This document shows, one piece after another, positions 22,649-34,228 of a stretch of DNA of 64,000 nucleotides. The notes under the pieces were generated by a model. That model saw only the letters and a list, made by a program, of their open reading frames with translations. It made no database searches and was not told the origin of the DNA. The number at the start of each line of letters is the position of its first letter. Positions within the stretch are counted from its first letter, which is position 1. The stretch is taken from NCBI GenBank assembly GCA_963920635.1, contig OY987298.1:145488257-145552256 (forward strand). Direction: 5' to 3'. This DNA is from Pseudeuparius sepicola (lineage: Eukaryota > Arthropoda > Insecta > Coleoptera > Anthribidae). The translations under genes were made by a program, and so were the position numbers.

Positions 22649-22932
22649 TATCGAAATCTTGATATTTATTTTTAAAAAATTGAATTTTGTATATCTAAGG
22701 TATAAATATTGTAAAAAACTCCAGCGTTTTTTATTTGTACTTTACTATAAATAAACTCAAAAAATAAAAACAAAAAATGATTCTCAAATAACACATAAAT
22801 ACTAAACTTCATAAACAAAAAAACAAAACGTTAGATTGTATACCTATATAAAAAAACTCCTATAAAATAATTGTCGGTAAGAAGTAATGGTATCAAAAAT
22901 AGGCTATTCCTACTTATTAGGTAATTATTATA
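22649..22932. other. Remnant of the outer hAT-like element
   Basis: AT-rich DNA between two nested insertions; no gene. Confidence 0.4.
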
Positions 22933-24038
22933 ATGGGGAACTTGCACAAAAATTGCATTTCAAAGATATTACTTTCAAACCTAATTTATTGCTATTAAAT
23001 GAACCACAGTTCACAAAAAAAACTCATTTTTTATTTTTATGTGCCTAATAAATATAAGCAATTAAAAACTGCATAATTCAAATCATTCTTGAAACGCACC
23101 CTCCTTGGTTGTGACGTCAAGTAGCTCGTTGGTGGTGGCGCCTCTGGTGGGCGACGGCACCATGTATAAACTAATATGGGCGGCACATGTACAAAAACTA
23201 CAGCACCAGGCAAGCTTTGTTTAGAAAGATCAACGAGAACACCCCATCCTTGTCTATCCGTCTTGTTATAGTCTATCTCAGTCTCGATATTGTTGATAAT
23301 GTTTGAAGAGTGTGCTGTATTAAATAGTTATTTACATTGTGAGATGCGTAAGCGCACTTTTTTGGCCGAGGAGGTTGTTTAACGCCCGTGTTGCCTCGGG
23401 TCTTAAAACTCTCTCCAAGGCCAAAAAGAGCTTACGCATCGAGCAATGTATTACATTTTCCCTGCTACTGACAATTCCATTTTAGGTAGGTAAGTATTTT
23501 GAATTTAAATGCACTATGGAGTAGATTGTGTAATAATCTTCATAATAACCATTGTCCAATTATTACTAAAAATGATAATCAGTGATAAATATAAGAGGTA
23601 GAATACAGAGATAATAAAAAAAACTTCTTGTGCGATTGAACCCGAGACCTACGAATGACTAGTCCTGTAGCCTCACCATTCAGTTAAAGAAGTGCTTGTT
23701 AAATTTGGACTTTTAGGCGGTTCTTATTTTTGACCTACGTCAAATTCCTATGGAAATGGGTCGCCGAACTGTTTATTTTAATGTTCAATTTCCATTCTTC
23801 CTTCCCTAATTATGTGTAGCTGTCACTCCTGTCACTGCCTTCTGATCGATCGAGCTATGTGACATCACAACCATTCCCGCGCTTTTCGTGTCGTTTCAAA
23901 TGAATAGCTTGCGGTCACAACTTTAATTATTTATTGCAAATTAAATATTGCGATTTGAGAGCTGATATTTGGTATGTGCTCTTTCTATGAGATAGGCAAA
24001 TATATTAAAGAAATAAAAAAATTGTTCAAGTTCCCCAT
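22933..24038. mobile_element. ATGGGGAACTTG element, copy 1
   Basis: The ends are ATGGGGAACTTG and CAAGTTCCCCAT, with TA on both sides (22931-22932 and 24039-24040). It includes an internal hairpin (about 23338-23450, GAGATGCGTAAGCGCAC mirrored). A second copy in opposite orientation lies at 43582-44521. No transposase frame. Confidence 0.8.
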
Positions 24039-24195
24039 TACATCAGTCTTGATAATGGTAAGCATTCAGGGCTATAACTAAGTACTTGCATTTTAAATCT
24101 TGATATATATCTTCATAAATATCAAAGAATAAATATCTTGATATGTATCAAGATATATATCTTTTGATATATATCATGCCAACCTTGCTAAATGC

Positions 24196-25317
24196 AGAGA
24201 ACAAGGAAGCGGAGAATTTAAACACAAGGGGGCGGAGCTAGCCTGCGCATCTGGGCGGCGCAGCCTATATCAGCCATGTTTTTAGTTTAGACAGAGGCGT
24301 CACTTTCAGTTTAGCGTTTCGAGCGAACAGATCTTCAGTGGCGGCGTTAATTTGACGTTTTCTTTATTGCGAGTGTGTTGTTTTGTTCAGTGTTTTGTCT
24401 TATGATCATGAGTAAGACAAAAGCGGGGGCTATATTTTTTTAGTTAGTTAACAATATTAGGTATCGACGAGAAAGATGCTGAGGGGGATTTTATTAAAGA
24501 GTTATGTGATTAATTTCATTCACTCGATTGAGTGAACAAGGCCCATTGCGCTTAGTTTTTTTTATCGAGAAGTTAGGCACCCTTCTAAAGTACGTAATAA
24601 CGACAAACACGCCTGTAATATTATAGTACGTAGTACGTAATAGCATTAAAAATTATAGACAGAAATTGAAAATGTACAATCTACAAACAAAAATAAGCTT
24701 ATTATATGGAAACATCAATAAAGTTTATTTTATGGAAAAAATATATTTTTTTACTAAGTATATCTATTCGCATACAAATGTCCAAGTTTTTTCGCATAGT
24801 CCTAGGTACCTACTGATTTTAATGAAGGAGACAAAAACGAAACTGTTTTAGAACTGGGTAGGTATATTTAATTAATCCGATCAAGACAATATTCTAATAC
24901 ATACAATACCTATGTTTTGTTTTTCATTTGTATTCTACAAAATGATTGCTTAAAAAATATTGCTCGGGCAGTCATCAAATTTTAAGATCAATAAAATATT
25001 AAATTTTTGGAATAAGATAACAAAAATCGCCTTTCCATACCTACTAAATATTTCAGTTATCTAACTACCTTAAATTAAAAATATTCCTTCAAAATCCAAT
25101 TAACATTTTTGCCTGTTCTAATCATCATTTCAGTATGTATGATTTGTTTTGTGTTTATAAATGAATGATTTAAAATATCTGAGTACAGACCTACACTTTC
25201 CCTTCACTAAATTCTAAATACGGCCCTGTTTTCTAAACAGACAACATGGCGGCCACCGGCTTCCAAAGATCAAAGGCGCCGCCGTTGAGTTTATATTTTC
25301 CCCTTCCTTGTTCTCTG
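24196..25317. mobile_element. hAT-like element (CAGAGAACAAGG ends)
   Basis: The ends CAGAGAACAAGGAAG and CTTCCTTGTTCTCTG are flanked by CTAAATGC at 24188-24195 and 25318-25325; the palindromic edge leaves one base ambiguous. The left target copy is also the right target duplication of the preceding element, which dates this insertion as later. A short open stretch (IDEKDAEGDFIKELCD, about 24465-24510) may be transposase residue but is not identified. Confidence 0.8.
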
Positions 25318-25325
25318 CTAAATGC

Positions 25326-25967
25326 AACATTTACAGGATGGAAGCACGTGAACAATTCTGAGGGCTAATACGAGGCAGGGCCACATTAAGGACGATCTCT
25401 GTGAATTTTATAATATAAAATATTAAAATAATATGCCCCAGTAGGTATTAAGAACTATAAGATGGGATTATTACACGGATCATTATGTATGATGATCTTG
25501 ATAACGGTGGCAGGTTCAAGTATTGTCAGGTGTAGGTAATGATTCGCAGTTTCAACATTGAATTAGGCTGAGTAGCACTTTGAATGATTATGATTATTGG
25601 AAATTTACACTTTAAAACTGTTCATAGTTGAACCACAGAATAGAGGAATCCACAGAATAGGGGAATCTGTGGTTGAACTCTGAACTATAGTCTATAAATA
25701 AATATTAAAAGAGTGCGACCTTTTGTGTGTTCATTCAGGTTAAACTCCGTTCCGCTTGTTTAACGTTTGTTTAACATTTTTGACCATTTTCCAATCTGTT
25801 ATTTGGGTTTTTTCTGCACAGGAAGTTTATAATCCTAATAAATGAATGAGAATATATTGTATAAAACAGAAGTAACAAAATAATTAAAATGTAGACACAT
25901 CAGAAACAGGATACTAGAAATATCTTAAAGTTGTATTTTATGTGAAAGGATAATTTTTTTTTATATA
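25326..25967. other. Antizyme intron 2, unassigned
   Basis: No gene. Contains an imperfect hairpin at about 25620-25690 (TTCATAGTTGAACCACAG mirrored). Confidence 0.4.
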
Positions 25968-26919
25968 CAGTGTGGATAGAAATTGTGGAATATTGCTTAT
26001 ATTTCTTAAAATATTCCTCATATCAAAAACATGTTTTAATAAAAGTGTTAGGGGAAATTATTTCCCATTTAGTGATATCAAGCAATCTTTCGTAGCACAA
26101 AAAATGTGGTTGCCATGGTAACCGACTTGATTTTTTTAAATGGCACCATTATACTTTTTTTTGTGAAAATTTATACATTTCAACTTTCTGAATACGATAC
26201 AATTCAATTTTAATGGGGTCGCATAAGAAAAAAATACAAAAAAAAATAAATTTTCTATTATGCTATTGACAATGTTTATCAAAATAATTATTAACATCAA
26301 GTTAGCCATGCCAAAATCAGAACAATGCGAAACTGTCACTAGCTGTGTAACTGTGCACATAGTTACACTAAACGTACTTTTTTACTCAATTTTCTGTGTA
26401 CTTACTACTTAGTATGTTAACCTGTATTCTTTCCGTTTCACTTAGGTAATTCAAGCGCCATTATAACTTACTAAGTACTTAAGCACACAGAAAATTGAGT
26501 AAAAAAATACGTTTACTGTAACAATGCACACAATTACAAGCAACTGACAGCTAGTGACAGTTTCCCATTGTTCTGATTTTGGCATGGCTAACTTGATGTT
26601 AATAATTATTTTGATAAACATTGTCAATAGCATAATAGAAAACTTTTTTTGTATTTTTTTCTTATGCGACCCCATTAAAATTGTATTGTATCGTATTCAG
26701 AAAGTTCCAATGTATCAATTTTCACCAAAAAACGTATATGGTGCCATTTAAAAAAATCAGGTTGCTTACCATGGCAACCACATTTTTTGTGCTATGAAAG
26801 ATTGCTTGATATCTCTAAACGGGAAATAAATTCCCCTAACACTTTTATTAAAACAAGTTTTTCTTATGAATAATATTTTAAGAAATGAAAGCAATATTCC
26901 ACAATTTCTATCGACACTG
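25968..26919. mobile_element. TA-flanked foldback element (CAGTGTGGATAG)
   Basis: The ends CAGTGTGGATAGAAATTGTG and complement have TA at 25966-25967 and 26920-26921. Arms of about 430 bp fold back on a loop near 26400-26460. The short open frames on both strands are mirror copies of each other and not genes. Confidence 0.92.
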
Positions 26920-26921
26920 TA

Positions 26922-27742
26922 TAAGAAATTAAAAATTTGTAACTACTTTATAATTATTACTTCTAATAATTAACCTCATAGCAATATTTGAACAAAGCTC
27001 TTGGTTTTTTTTTATATATGTATGTTGACTAAAGTTCCGCCCTAGAGCTATTCTCGTTTGTCAGCGCCGCCAAAGTAATATTTATGTTGGCATTAAACAT
27101 TAAATAAATTTACTATTTAGTGTCACTGTTTGCTGTTTTGTGGTACCATAGAAATAACCTGACTGGAATTTTCTGCGATCAACAGCAGATCAATTTTATG
27201 ATCGAGATCTAATTGGGTGTCCTCACCTTTGGAAAGTAGTTTCGATGTTCTGATTTCAATTATTGCCACAAAACATCATCGCACACAGTTTTTAAAAATG
27301 GTCATGGTAAATCGTTGATAGTGAAAAAGTAGGACTGACATTGCCATCGTTGGCGAGTTTCATGAAATTGGTTTCGACCCAAACCTAAATATTATTTTGG
27401 CTACACTGATGAAGAAGGATAGCGCTAGGACAGAACTTGGGTCTTTTCAGTGGGCTCGTTCTTCTATTATACTTTTTCGATTAATTGTTCATTCATAAAA
27501 TTATATTGCTGGAATCTATTTTAATTTTAAATGAAAAAAGGGATCACTTTTATAAATGTATTACATAAATACCAAATAAGATTTTGGGCTATAACATAAC
27601 TAGAACTAGAGATTGCTTGTTACGCCTAGTTAACGATTTTTGACTAATATTAGCATAAAGTTCTGAAGAACATACCGGGGATTCACTTAACGCAAATCCT
27701 AAGATTACTCAGTAATTTTAAATGGAACACCCTATATTTTAA
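26922..27742. other. Antizyme intron 2, unassigned
   Basis: Unassigned intron DNA. AAATGGAACACCCTATATTT near 27720 may be a lone decayed transposon end. Confidence 0.35.
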
Positions 27743-28219
27743 TTAGAGGTTTAACGTCACGGAAAAAAACAGGAAAAATTGGAAAAAAACAAGGCTTTTT
27801 CCGTTTTTTCCCGAAGCCCAAAAAATGGAAAAATTGGAAAAAATGGAAAATTTCAGATAAAATTAAAATAAACAAAGAAAGTTGAAGAAACACTATATTT
27901 TCTGTATATCTACGTATTTTGCTCGAAAAAACCTCAAGGAGTATAAAAATAACATATTTTGATAGTAATGCTTTATTTTAAACAAATTAAATAAACAAAA
28001 CACTTATTGGTCAACAATAAAAAAACTAAAAACATAAATTCTTTTTAACTTTTTATTATATATTATATAAATTATTTTATTTAAAAATATTTATTTTATT
28101 TCTTTATTATTATGTATTATTAAAAAAAAAATGTTTTTTTTTCGTTTTTTTGCAAATTTTTCGGAAAAAAAAACGTTTTTTTCCGACGATCAATTTTTCC
28201 GGAAATTTTAAACCTCTAA
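27743..28219. mobile_element. MITE with TTAGAGGTTTAA ends
   Basis: TTAGAGGTTTAA and its complement flank a purine-biased stretch full of GGAAAAATTGGAAAAA-type words, mirrored by TTTTTTCCG on the other side. No target duplication is clear. Confidence 0.65.
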
Positions 28220-28326
28220 TACATTTTTGAAAAGCCCTTTGATATGGGGTAGTAAGGGACGAACTCTAACCCTTTCGCTACCGACCCACTTCAAACTTTT
28301 AGTGGCTACAGACCCACCTTCATATA

Positions 28327-29042
28327 CAGAGTGTCTCACTTAATAGTGAAACAACCTTATAACTTCTTTAATTTTTAATCGACCAGAACGACATTTTTAC
28401 CAAAGGTAGACGGCATTGTGGCCCAAAAAATTAGTTGCATACTCCACAAAGTCAAAGCCACCTGCGAAGTCACAATCGAGGCTAAAAATCCGAAAATCAT
28501 GATAGGCTTTTTTTTTCAAAAAAAATTACTAAAAGTTCAGAATCAATCCAGGACCCTAAATCCAAAATTTTGTTAAAATAAAAAAATATTAAATAATAAA
28601 AAAATTATAGTCCAAAAATAGCAATTTAAGAATTTTCTGCGTTTCTGCCATGGAAGTTTTAAAGGCTAGTTGTTTTCAAAAAGTACCTATCATTTGAAAA
28701 TAAAATTAAAAGATACAAAACAATTTTTTTTTAATTTTGACCTACTTAGTTTTTTTTAATTTAATATTTTTTGATTTTGACAAAATTTTGGATTTAGGGT
28801 TTTGGATCGATTCTGAACAACTTTTTTTAGTACATTTTTTTTGAAAAAAAAATGCCTAATATGACTTTTAGATTTTTAGCTTCGATTGTGGCATCGCACG
28901 TTTCTTTGACTTTGATGTGGTCAACTATTTTTTGGAAATAAGTAGGCAACAATGCCATTTACCTTTGGTAAAAATTTCGTTCTAGTCGGTTAAAAATTAA
29001 AGAAGTTATAAGGTTGTTTCACTCTTAAGTGAGACACGCTGT
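28327..29042. mobile_element. TA-flanked foldback element (CAGAGTGTCTCACTT)
   Basis: CAGAGTGTCTCACTTAATAG and the mirrored right end are flanked by TA (28325-28326 and 29043-29044). Arms of about 300 bp are complementary (for example AACTTCTTTAATTTTTAA). No protein. Confidence 0.9.
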
Positions 29043-29467
29043 ATATTCGTCAGCCATAAAAAATGCAGGAAGTGCAACTGATGGCTGAAATCTAAGCAGC
29101 ACAGCGAAAGTAAGGGTTTCATCCACTAGGGGTGCTTATTAGGATTTCAAAATGCCACTGTTTGAGTTGTCATAAATAAAAAGACAGGCTTTGGGCCACA
29201 ACTACTTATTAGACCACCCTTGTATATTGCAAGAATATTTTCAAATTGTAGCACTCATGTTTCTCTACAAGTTTTGTCTTTACTTCTTTTTCTAGCACAT
29301 AACAGTGTAGAAGGTATGGACCACCGTGTCCTATAATGTAACTCACCCTCTATTTGTTCGATGTATCCCGAAAAATAAAATATTTCAAATTTTGAATGAA
29401 TAACAAACTGATACAAGGGCAAGGGCAAAGGTCTTCAAATACTGTATGTGAGCGTAATAATAAATTT
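29043..29467. other. Antizyme intron 2, unassigned
   Basis: No gene or element recognised. Confidence 0.35.
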
Positions 29468-29536
29468 TAGTGATGGAAAAAAACGGGTTTTTATTTTTCG
29501 AGGTTAAAATACTCGTTTTTTTCCGGGTAGGGTTTT

Positions 29537-29577
<41 letters not shown>

Positions 29578-29580
<3 letters not shown>

Positions 29581-31514
29581 TGTGACCCATTTGTTTTGGG
29601 GTCAGTCTGTAAAAAGTGTATCAATCGTGCGATTTGGCTGATTTTTTTTTTAAATTGTAGAGCTCGATGAACTGCACATTTTGAACAAAAATTGCCTGGT
29701 TCGCATAAAATCCAAAGCCTACTATGACCGTTTTTATGAGCAAAATTTTAAGAAACCATATTAGCGTTTTTTTTTGAAAAAATCTGTGTGCGCCAATGGA
29801 TTGAGCACCCCTCGAAATGGGTATGTACAAAATTTCATCAAAATATTTCAAGTAATAACGATTTTGTAGAAAAATTAAAAATGCAGCCAAGGTACGTCTT
29901 TATTTTCAAAAATTCAAAGTTGGCCATGGAAAATAATTGAATTGTTTACTTTTATTAAGTGTCAAACTGTCTAAATTGAGTTCAGAAATTGTTTGTGCTC
30001 AATACAATTAATTATCATAATTATGGAATATTTAAGCATAAGAGACAAAATAGAAATTGTTCGACTCGTGGGCGACAACGAGCGCTCGGCAGCAGAAGCT
30101 GCGGCCGAATTTAACAATAGACACCCAGGTAGATCAGTGAGTCGAAGTACTGTACAACGTATAAACAATATTTTTGATGAAACTGGATCGATTTCTAAAA
30201 ATTTATTAAAAACTAGGCAAAATGGACGCCGTGGACTTGTTGAAAATAACAATCAAATTCTGCAATACTTTAGTGACAATCCTCGAAATAGTGTTCGAAC
30301 GGCTAGTTTAGACCTTCATATACCCAGAGAGAGTATAAGGAGATGTTTGAGACAAAACAAAATAAAACCGTTTAAGCCAAAATTTTTGCACACCCTGGAA
30401 CCAGGAGATGAGGAGAGAAGATTAGAATTTTGCTATTGGCTGCAAGGTGAATATCTCCATAATGGCAACTTTTTAAATGAAATTTTATTCACCGACGAAG
30501 CCACGTTTACTACAAATGGTGTAGTATCAAGTCAAAACTGCCGTCACTGGTCAGCTGAAAATCCAGAGTTTATAATAAATGCAAGGAGACAATATTCACA
30601 AAAAATTAACGTTTGGTGTGGAATACTACGCGACAGAATAATTGGCCCATTTTTCTTTGAAGGGAATTTGAATGCGGCTGGCTTCTTGAATTTTCTAGAA
30701 ATTGAATTTAGAAATGCTTTAGATGAGTTACCATTAAGATACCGTTTAAATTTAAAGTTACAGTTAGATGGCAGTCCTATTCATAATGCTCGTTTAATCA
30801 GAAACTGGCTAGATAATAATTTTGAAAACTGTTGGATAGGGCGAAATAGTCCTTTCTGTGAGTGGCCACCGAGATCTCCGGACTTAACTCTAGATTTTTT
30901 TCTTTGGGGTACACTTAAGCAAAATGTTTATAAGTCAAGACCCCATAATTTACAAGAACTGCAAGCTAGGATAAACCGTAGTTGTGAGGAAATTACTCCA
31001 CAGCAAATACGAAATGTAATTTTGAATTTACGCAAGAGGAACGACAAATGCATTGTAGAAAATGGAGGCTTGGTAGAAGTTACAAAAATTTTATAATTTT
31101 AATTGTTTTTATGTTTTGTGTTTATAAGCATAAGGTTGTATTATTACAATTCAATTATTTTCCATGGCCAACTTTGAATTTTTGAAAATAAAGACGTACC
31201 TTGGCTGCATTTTTAATTTTTCTACAAAATCGTTATTACTTGAAATATTTTGATGAAATTTTGTACATACCCATTTCGAGGGGTGCTCAATCCATTGGCG
31301 CACACAGATTTTTTCAAAAAAAAAAACGCTAATATGGTTTCTTAAAATTTTGCTCATAAAAACGGTCATAGTAGGCTTTGGATTTTATGCGAACCAGGCA
31401 ATTTTTGTTCAAAATGTGCAGTTCATCGAGCTCTACAATTTAAAAAAAAATCAGCCAAATCGCACGATTGATACACTTTTTACAGACTGACCCCAAAACA
31501 AATGGGTCACACTG
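29578..31514 (+). mobile_element. Mariner-like (DD41D-type) transposon, copy 2
   Basis: Same family as 18763-20700 in the opposite orientation, with the same CAGTGTGACCCATTTG ends, long inverted repeats and TA target (29576-29577 and 31515-31516) inside a long (TA)n tract. The two copies differ by few changes, so both are young. Confidence 0.95.
30023..31096 (+). CDS. Mariner-like transposase, full-length open frame
   Basis: A 357-residue transposase that would cut out and reinsert its element by DDD chemistry. The start is ATG 30023 (MEYLSIRDKIEIVRLV), chosen over an upstream in-frame ATG at 29993 because family homology begins here. Residues ~4-57 and ~72-125 form two helix-turn-helix regions that would bind the terminal repeats. 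Catalytic Asp are D158 (FTDEATF), D249 (LDGSPIHNA) and D291 (LDFFLWG), 41 residues between the last two. Compared with copy 1, three bases (CCT) are missing, removing the Pro of SPDLTPLD just before D291. The frame is open, but this deletion may impair the active site. Confidence 0.93.
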   Translation: MEYLSIRDKIEIVRLVGDNERSAAEAAAEFNNRHPGRSVSRSTVQRINNIFDETGSISKNLLKTRQNGRRGLVENNNQILQYFSDNPRNSVRTASLDLHIPRESIRRCLRQNKIKPFKPKFLHTLEPGDEERRLEFCYWLQGEYLHNGNFLNEILFTDEATFTTNGVVSSQNCRHWSAENPEFIINARRQYSQKINVWCGILRDRIIGPFFFEGNLNAAGFLNFLEIEFRNALDELPLRYRLNLKLQLDGSPIHNARLIRNWLDNNFENCWIGRNSPFCEWPPRSPDLTLDFFLWGTLKQNVYKSRPHNLQELQARINRSCEEITPQQIRNVILNLRKRNDKCIVENGGLVEVTKIL

Positions 31515-32128
31515 TATATATATATATATCAATCAAATTTATGGTTTCTTTCCCTTGTAAAAACCCGCTTTGGGATTTTATTGGGATTGGAAATTGACGA
31601 ATTTTATAAATAGGAAAATAGGTACCTACTTGTTTTCAATGTGTCGTCAATTTGACCACATCGGGAAAATATTGTTTACTACGATATTTTCATTCAGCTA
31701 CTTTTTTATTTTAAAGTTTTTTATTTTTATTATCATGACTCTTTGTTTTTATTATTTTAAACTGTGTCAATTCTTCAGAACAATGTCTTGGCATGTTTTT
31801 AATATTTTATTTAGTATAACTTTGGTAATGCAACTGAGAAATAATTTGTGGAAAGTGGAAATATTTCTACGAACTGAAACCTGAAACTGACTCTTTAACC
31901 TGTAATTTACATTCGCGATTCGCTCTATTCTATTATGTTATTATGTATGTACTGCCAAAATTCATGTCATGGTGTGTGTCAAGTCTGTCAAAAGTCAAAA
32001 AATAATATATTGAAAAACTTCAAGGGAATTAACGAAAAAAACCCAACCCGGTTTAAACCCTACTTTGGGAAAAAACCCTCTAAAGGAATAAACCCTCGGC
32101 ACATCTCTAATAAATCTTGAAACCAACT

Positions 32129-33306
32129 GAAGACCTCGGGGCAATAAGGGGATACGCCACAAAAAGTTTATTTCGAGATAATTGAATTTGAAATATTTAA
32201 TCAAATCCTGAAATCATGTTTTTACACTAACATACACCCGAAAGTGACATGACGCGTAAGTAGGTATGTTTTACATATAAAATTGAAAACAATCCAAAAA
32301 TACAATGAAATTTGAAAAAAAGGACTTTCTTAAAAAAATGTGGCTTGTCCCCTTTTTCCCGAAAAAAATTACCCCTAAATTTTGTGGGAAGTAGGTACTT
32401 ATAGTAAAGCACATGCGAATCAGTACAAAACTTTATAAAGTAAAACTTGGTTTAAACCCTTTGGTGTAACATGACTATTAATATGTAATTAATACACAAC
32501 TACAAAAATCGTAATAACTAAAGTATAACACATTTTTGGTAAAGCGAGTGATAGTGTAATAATGAAAGTAGAGAAATTTCATTATTAGGATTCTGCGTCT
32601 TCGTCACTGTTCTATTCGCCAAAGGTTATCCGTTTTCCTATAAAAAATATATTGCACAACTTTTGTAGCTAAAAAGAGGATAAGCCACCGAAAAGAGTTC
32701 AGCGGCAAAGACGAGATAAGCCAATTTAATGCATTTCTCGTTTTTTAATGCAAGAAAAGAATATTTATTTCACACAGCGATAAAGGCATAGGAAGGAAAC
32801 ATCTTAAAATAATCCAAATGCTTTAAAAGTAAAATCAAAAGCCAGCAGATAATAAATTTGAACAGTTTGGATAAGCCACATTTTTTTTTACCAAAAATGG
32901 GATAAGCCACAATTATTTCATTTTACTTTATATGAACCCGAACTGGAGGAATCGCGATCACTTTCACTTTCCATATAGTCCTTATCTGCTACACTATCGT
33001 CTGACCCGAAATCTTGAACACTTTCTACACTAGATTCATATTAATGCTCAATAGTTCTCTTGGGCACACGTTCTACTTGGTCGGCCATTTTGAAATTAAT
33101 GTGGCTTGTCCTCTTATTGATTTCAATTTTGTCTGTGATATTCATATTATAAGCAAGAAGAGGACTTAAGTATGGTGGCCCCATCTATTATTCGATAGCC
33201 CTAGTATCTTCTTTATTAAACAGAGCTTTATGCTATAATGTATAGGTGGCGCTTATCTCGTTTTTTGAAATTATGTGGCTTATCCCCTTGTTGCCCCGAG
33301 GTCTTC
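32129..33306. mobile_element. Inverted-repeat element with GGGATAAGCCAC motifs
   Basis: The ends GAAGACCTCGGGGCAA and TTGCCCCGAGGTCTTC continue into AAGGGGATA(A/C)GCCACA. That last word is then repeated inside the element in both orientations (for example about 32340, 32672, 32715, 32873, 32902, 33100, 33270), like subterminal transposase-binding sites. AACT on each side may be a 4-bp duplication. The right end lies 54 bp before the antizyme terminal exon. Confidence 0.78.
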
Positions 33307-33360
33307 AACTATATCATTGGTCATTACTGCGATTCTAACACGGTTGTCCCTTTGGTCCAG

Positions 33361-33504
33361 GTGTTCTCGGCCAACAGGCCGGACCGCGCCAACCTGGTGC
33401 GCACGTTCATGTTCCTGGGCTTCTCGGTCCTGTCGCCGACGTCGCCCCTGCTGACCGCGGCGCTTGCCGACGGCAACGTCTGCATGCTGTACAACATCGA
33501 GTAG
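33361..33504 (+). CDS. OAZ: Ornithine decarboxylase antizyme, terminal exon
   Basis: The acceptor is GGTCCAG at 33354-33360 and phase 0 matches the end of exon 2. The exon encodes FSANRPDRANLVRTFMFLGF and then MLYNIE-stop (TAG 33502-33504). The DR..L.RTF.FLGF block is the conserved C-terminal antizyme signature (NREDRAxLLRTFxFLGF in vertebrates) and contributes to the ornithine decarboxylase binding surface. The exon is about 65% GC. It lies 54 bp after the end of a transposon (32129-33306). Confidence 0.95.
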   Translation: MFSANRPDRANLVRTFMFLGFSVLSPTSPLLTAALADGNVCMLYNIE

Positions 33505-34110
33505 TCCACCCCCAGCGCAGCCTTGGACCTCGCGCGCCCCTCCCCCCCACTAGTTTGTAGGTTAAGGTACGTCGGGTCGTGGCCCCCGAACTCGCCACCC
33601 GCACCCGAGGCGGCAGTTCGGCGGGGGTTACGTCCCGTTGGCAGGCTAAAGGGATGCTTCTATTTACCGTAGAGATGGTTATCGACGACGTTAGTAGCTT
33701 GTAAAAGTAGGTAGCATTTAGGTGTTAATGATTTCTAGGTTATGTGTATTTTATCACTGGAACGGGCGCGGGGGAAACATATTGTCACATGGTAGCGTGC
33801 GCGGAACAACGCCCATATTATATTTCAAAAACTACAAAAAAATGTAAAAAATTTTCGAAAACTAACAAAAAAAATGGAAACATCAAATAATGGTGAGTTA
33901 GTTTCGTTGCATTTTAAAAAGGTATGTTTTTTTATTGTTTTGTACCATTATTTTTTGTTCATTAGGTTAGAGTTATATTATCGCTTCACAAGAATTTTAA
34001 AATCATTTGTTTATTACATCTAACTCATAACTGTATTCATTCCATCAGTTGTATGATTGTCTTTGTTTTCTAGGATTTATTTCTTAAATAAAAATTATTT
34101 TAGTGAAGTA
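33505..34110 (+). other. OAZ: Antizyme 3' UTR with poly(A) signal
   Basis: The sequence after the stop grades from GC-rich to AT-rich. AATAAA at 34087-34092 is the best polyadenylation signal, giving a 3' UTR of about 600 bases. Confidence 0.6.
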
Positions 34111-34228
34111 CATAAAATGGTGCTTTTATTTTCTTCCCACATTTATTATATGCAGTAGTGCGCAAAAATATATTTACTGAAAAATACCTTATGGTCGATA
34201 CTAAAAATGGTATGTAATATACCAAGGT
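34111..34228. other. Short spacer after antizyme
   Basis: AT-rich spacer with nothing recognised. Confidence 0.4.

Larger units (their letters stand above)
18724..24187. mobile_element. Short hAT-like element expanded by three nested insertions
   Basis: The ends are CAAGGTTGGCA and TGCCAACCTTG, with ATATC/GATAT-rich subterminal DNA. The flanking 8-mers are CTCAATGC (18716-18723) and CTAAATGC (24188-24195), one mismatch. Removing the insertions at 18763-20700, 20751-22646 and 22933-24038 leaves about 0.5 kb of parent element. Confidence 0.7.
29468..32109. mobile_element. hAT-like element interrupted by mariner-like copy 2
   Basis: The ends TAGTGATG and CATCTCTA are loosely inverted. The flanking 8-mers are ATAAATTT and ATAAATCT. 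GGGTTTTTAT and AAACCC-type words fill both subterminal zones (29480-29550 and 31560-32100). The mariner-like element sits in its TA tract. Confidence 0.55.

Noticed and set aside
26136..26751. Two similar 74- and 65-residue frames on opposite strands
   Set aside because: The arms of one foldback element read twice.
29385..29670. Open frames rich in IYIYIY
   Set aside because: Translation of the (TA)n microsatellite beside the mariner-like element.
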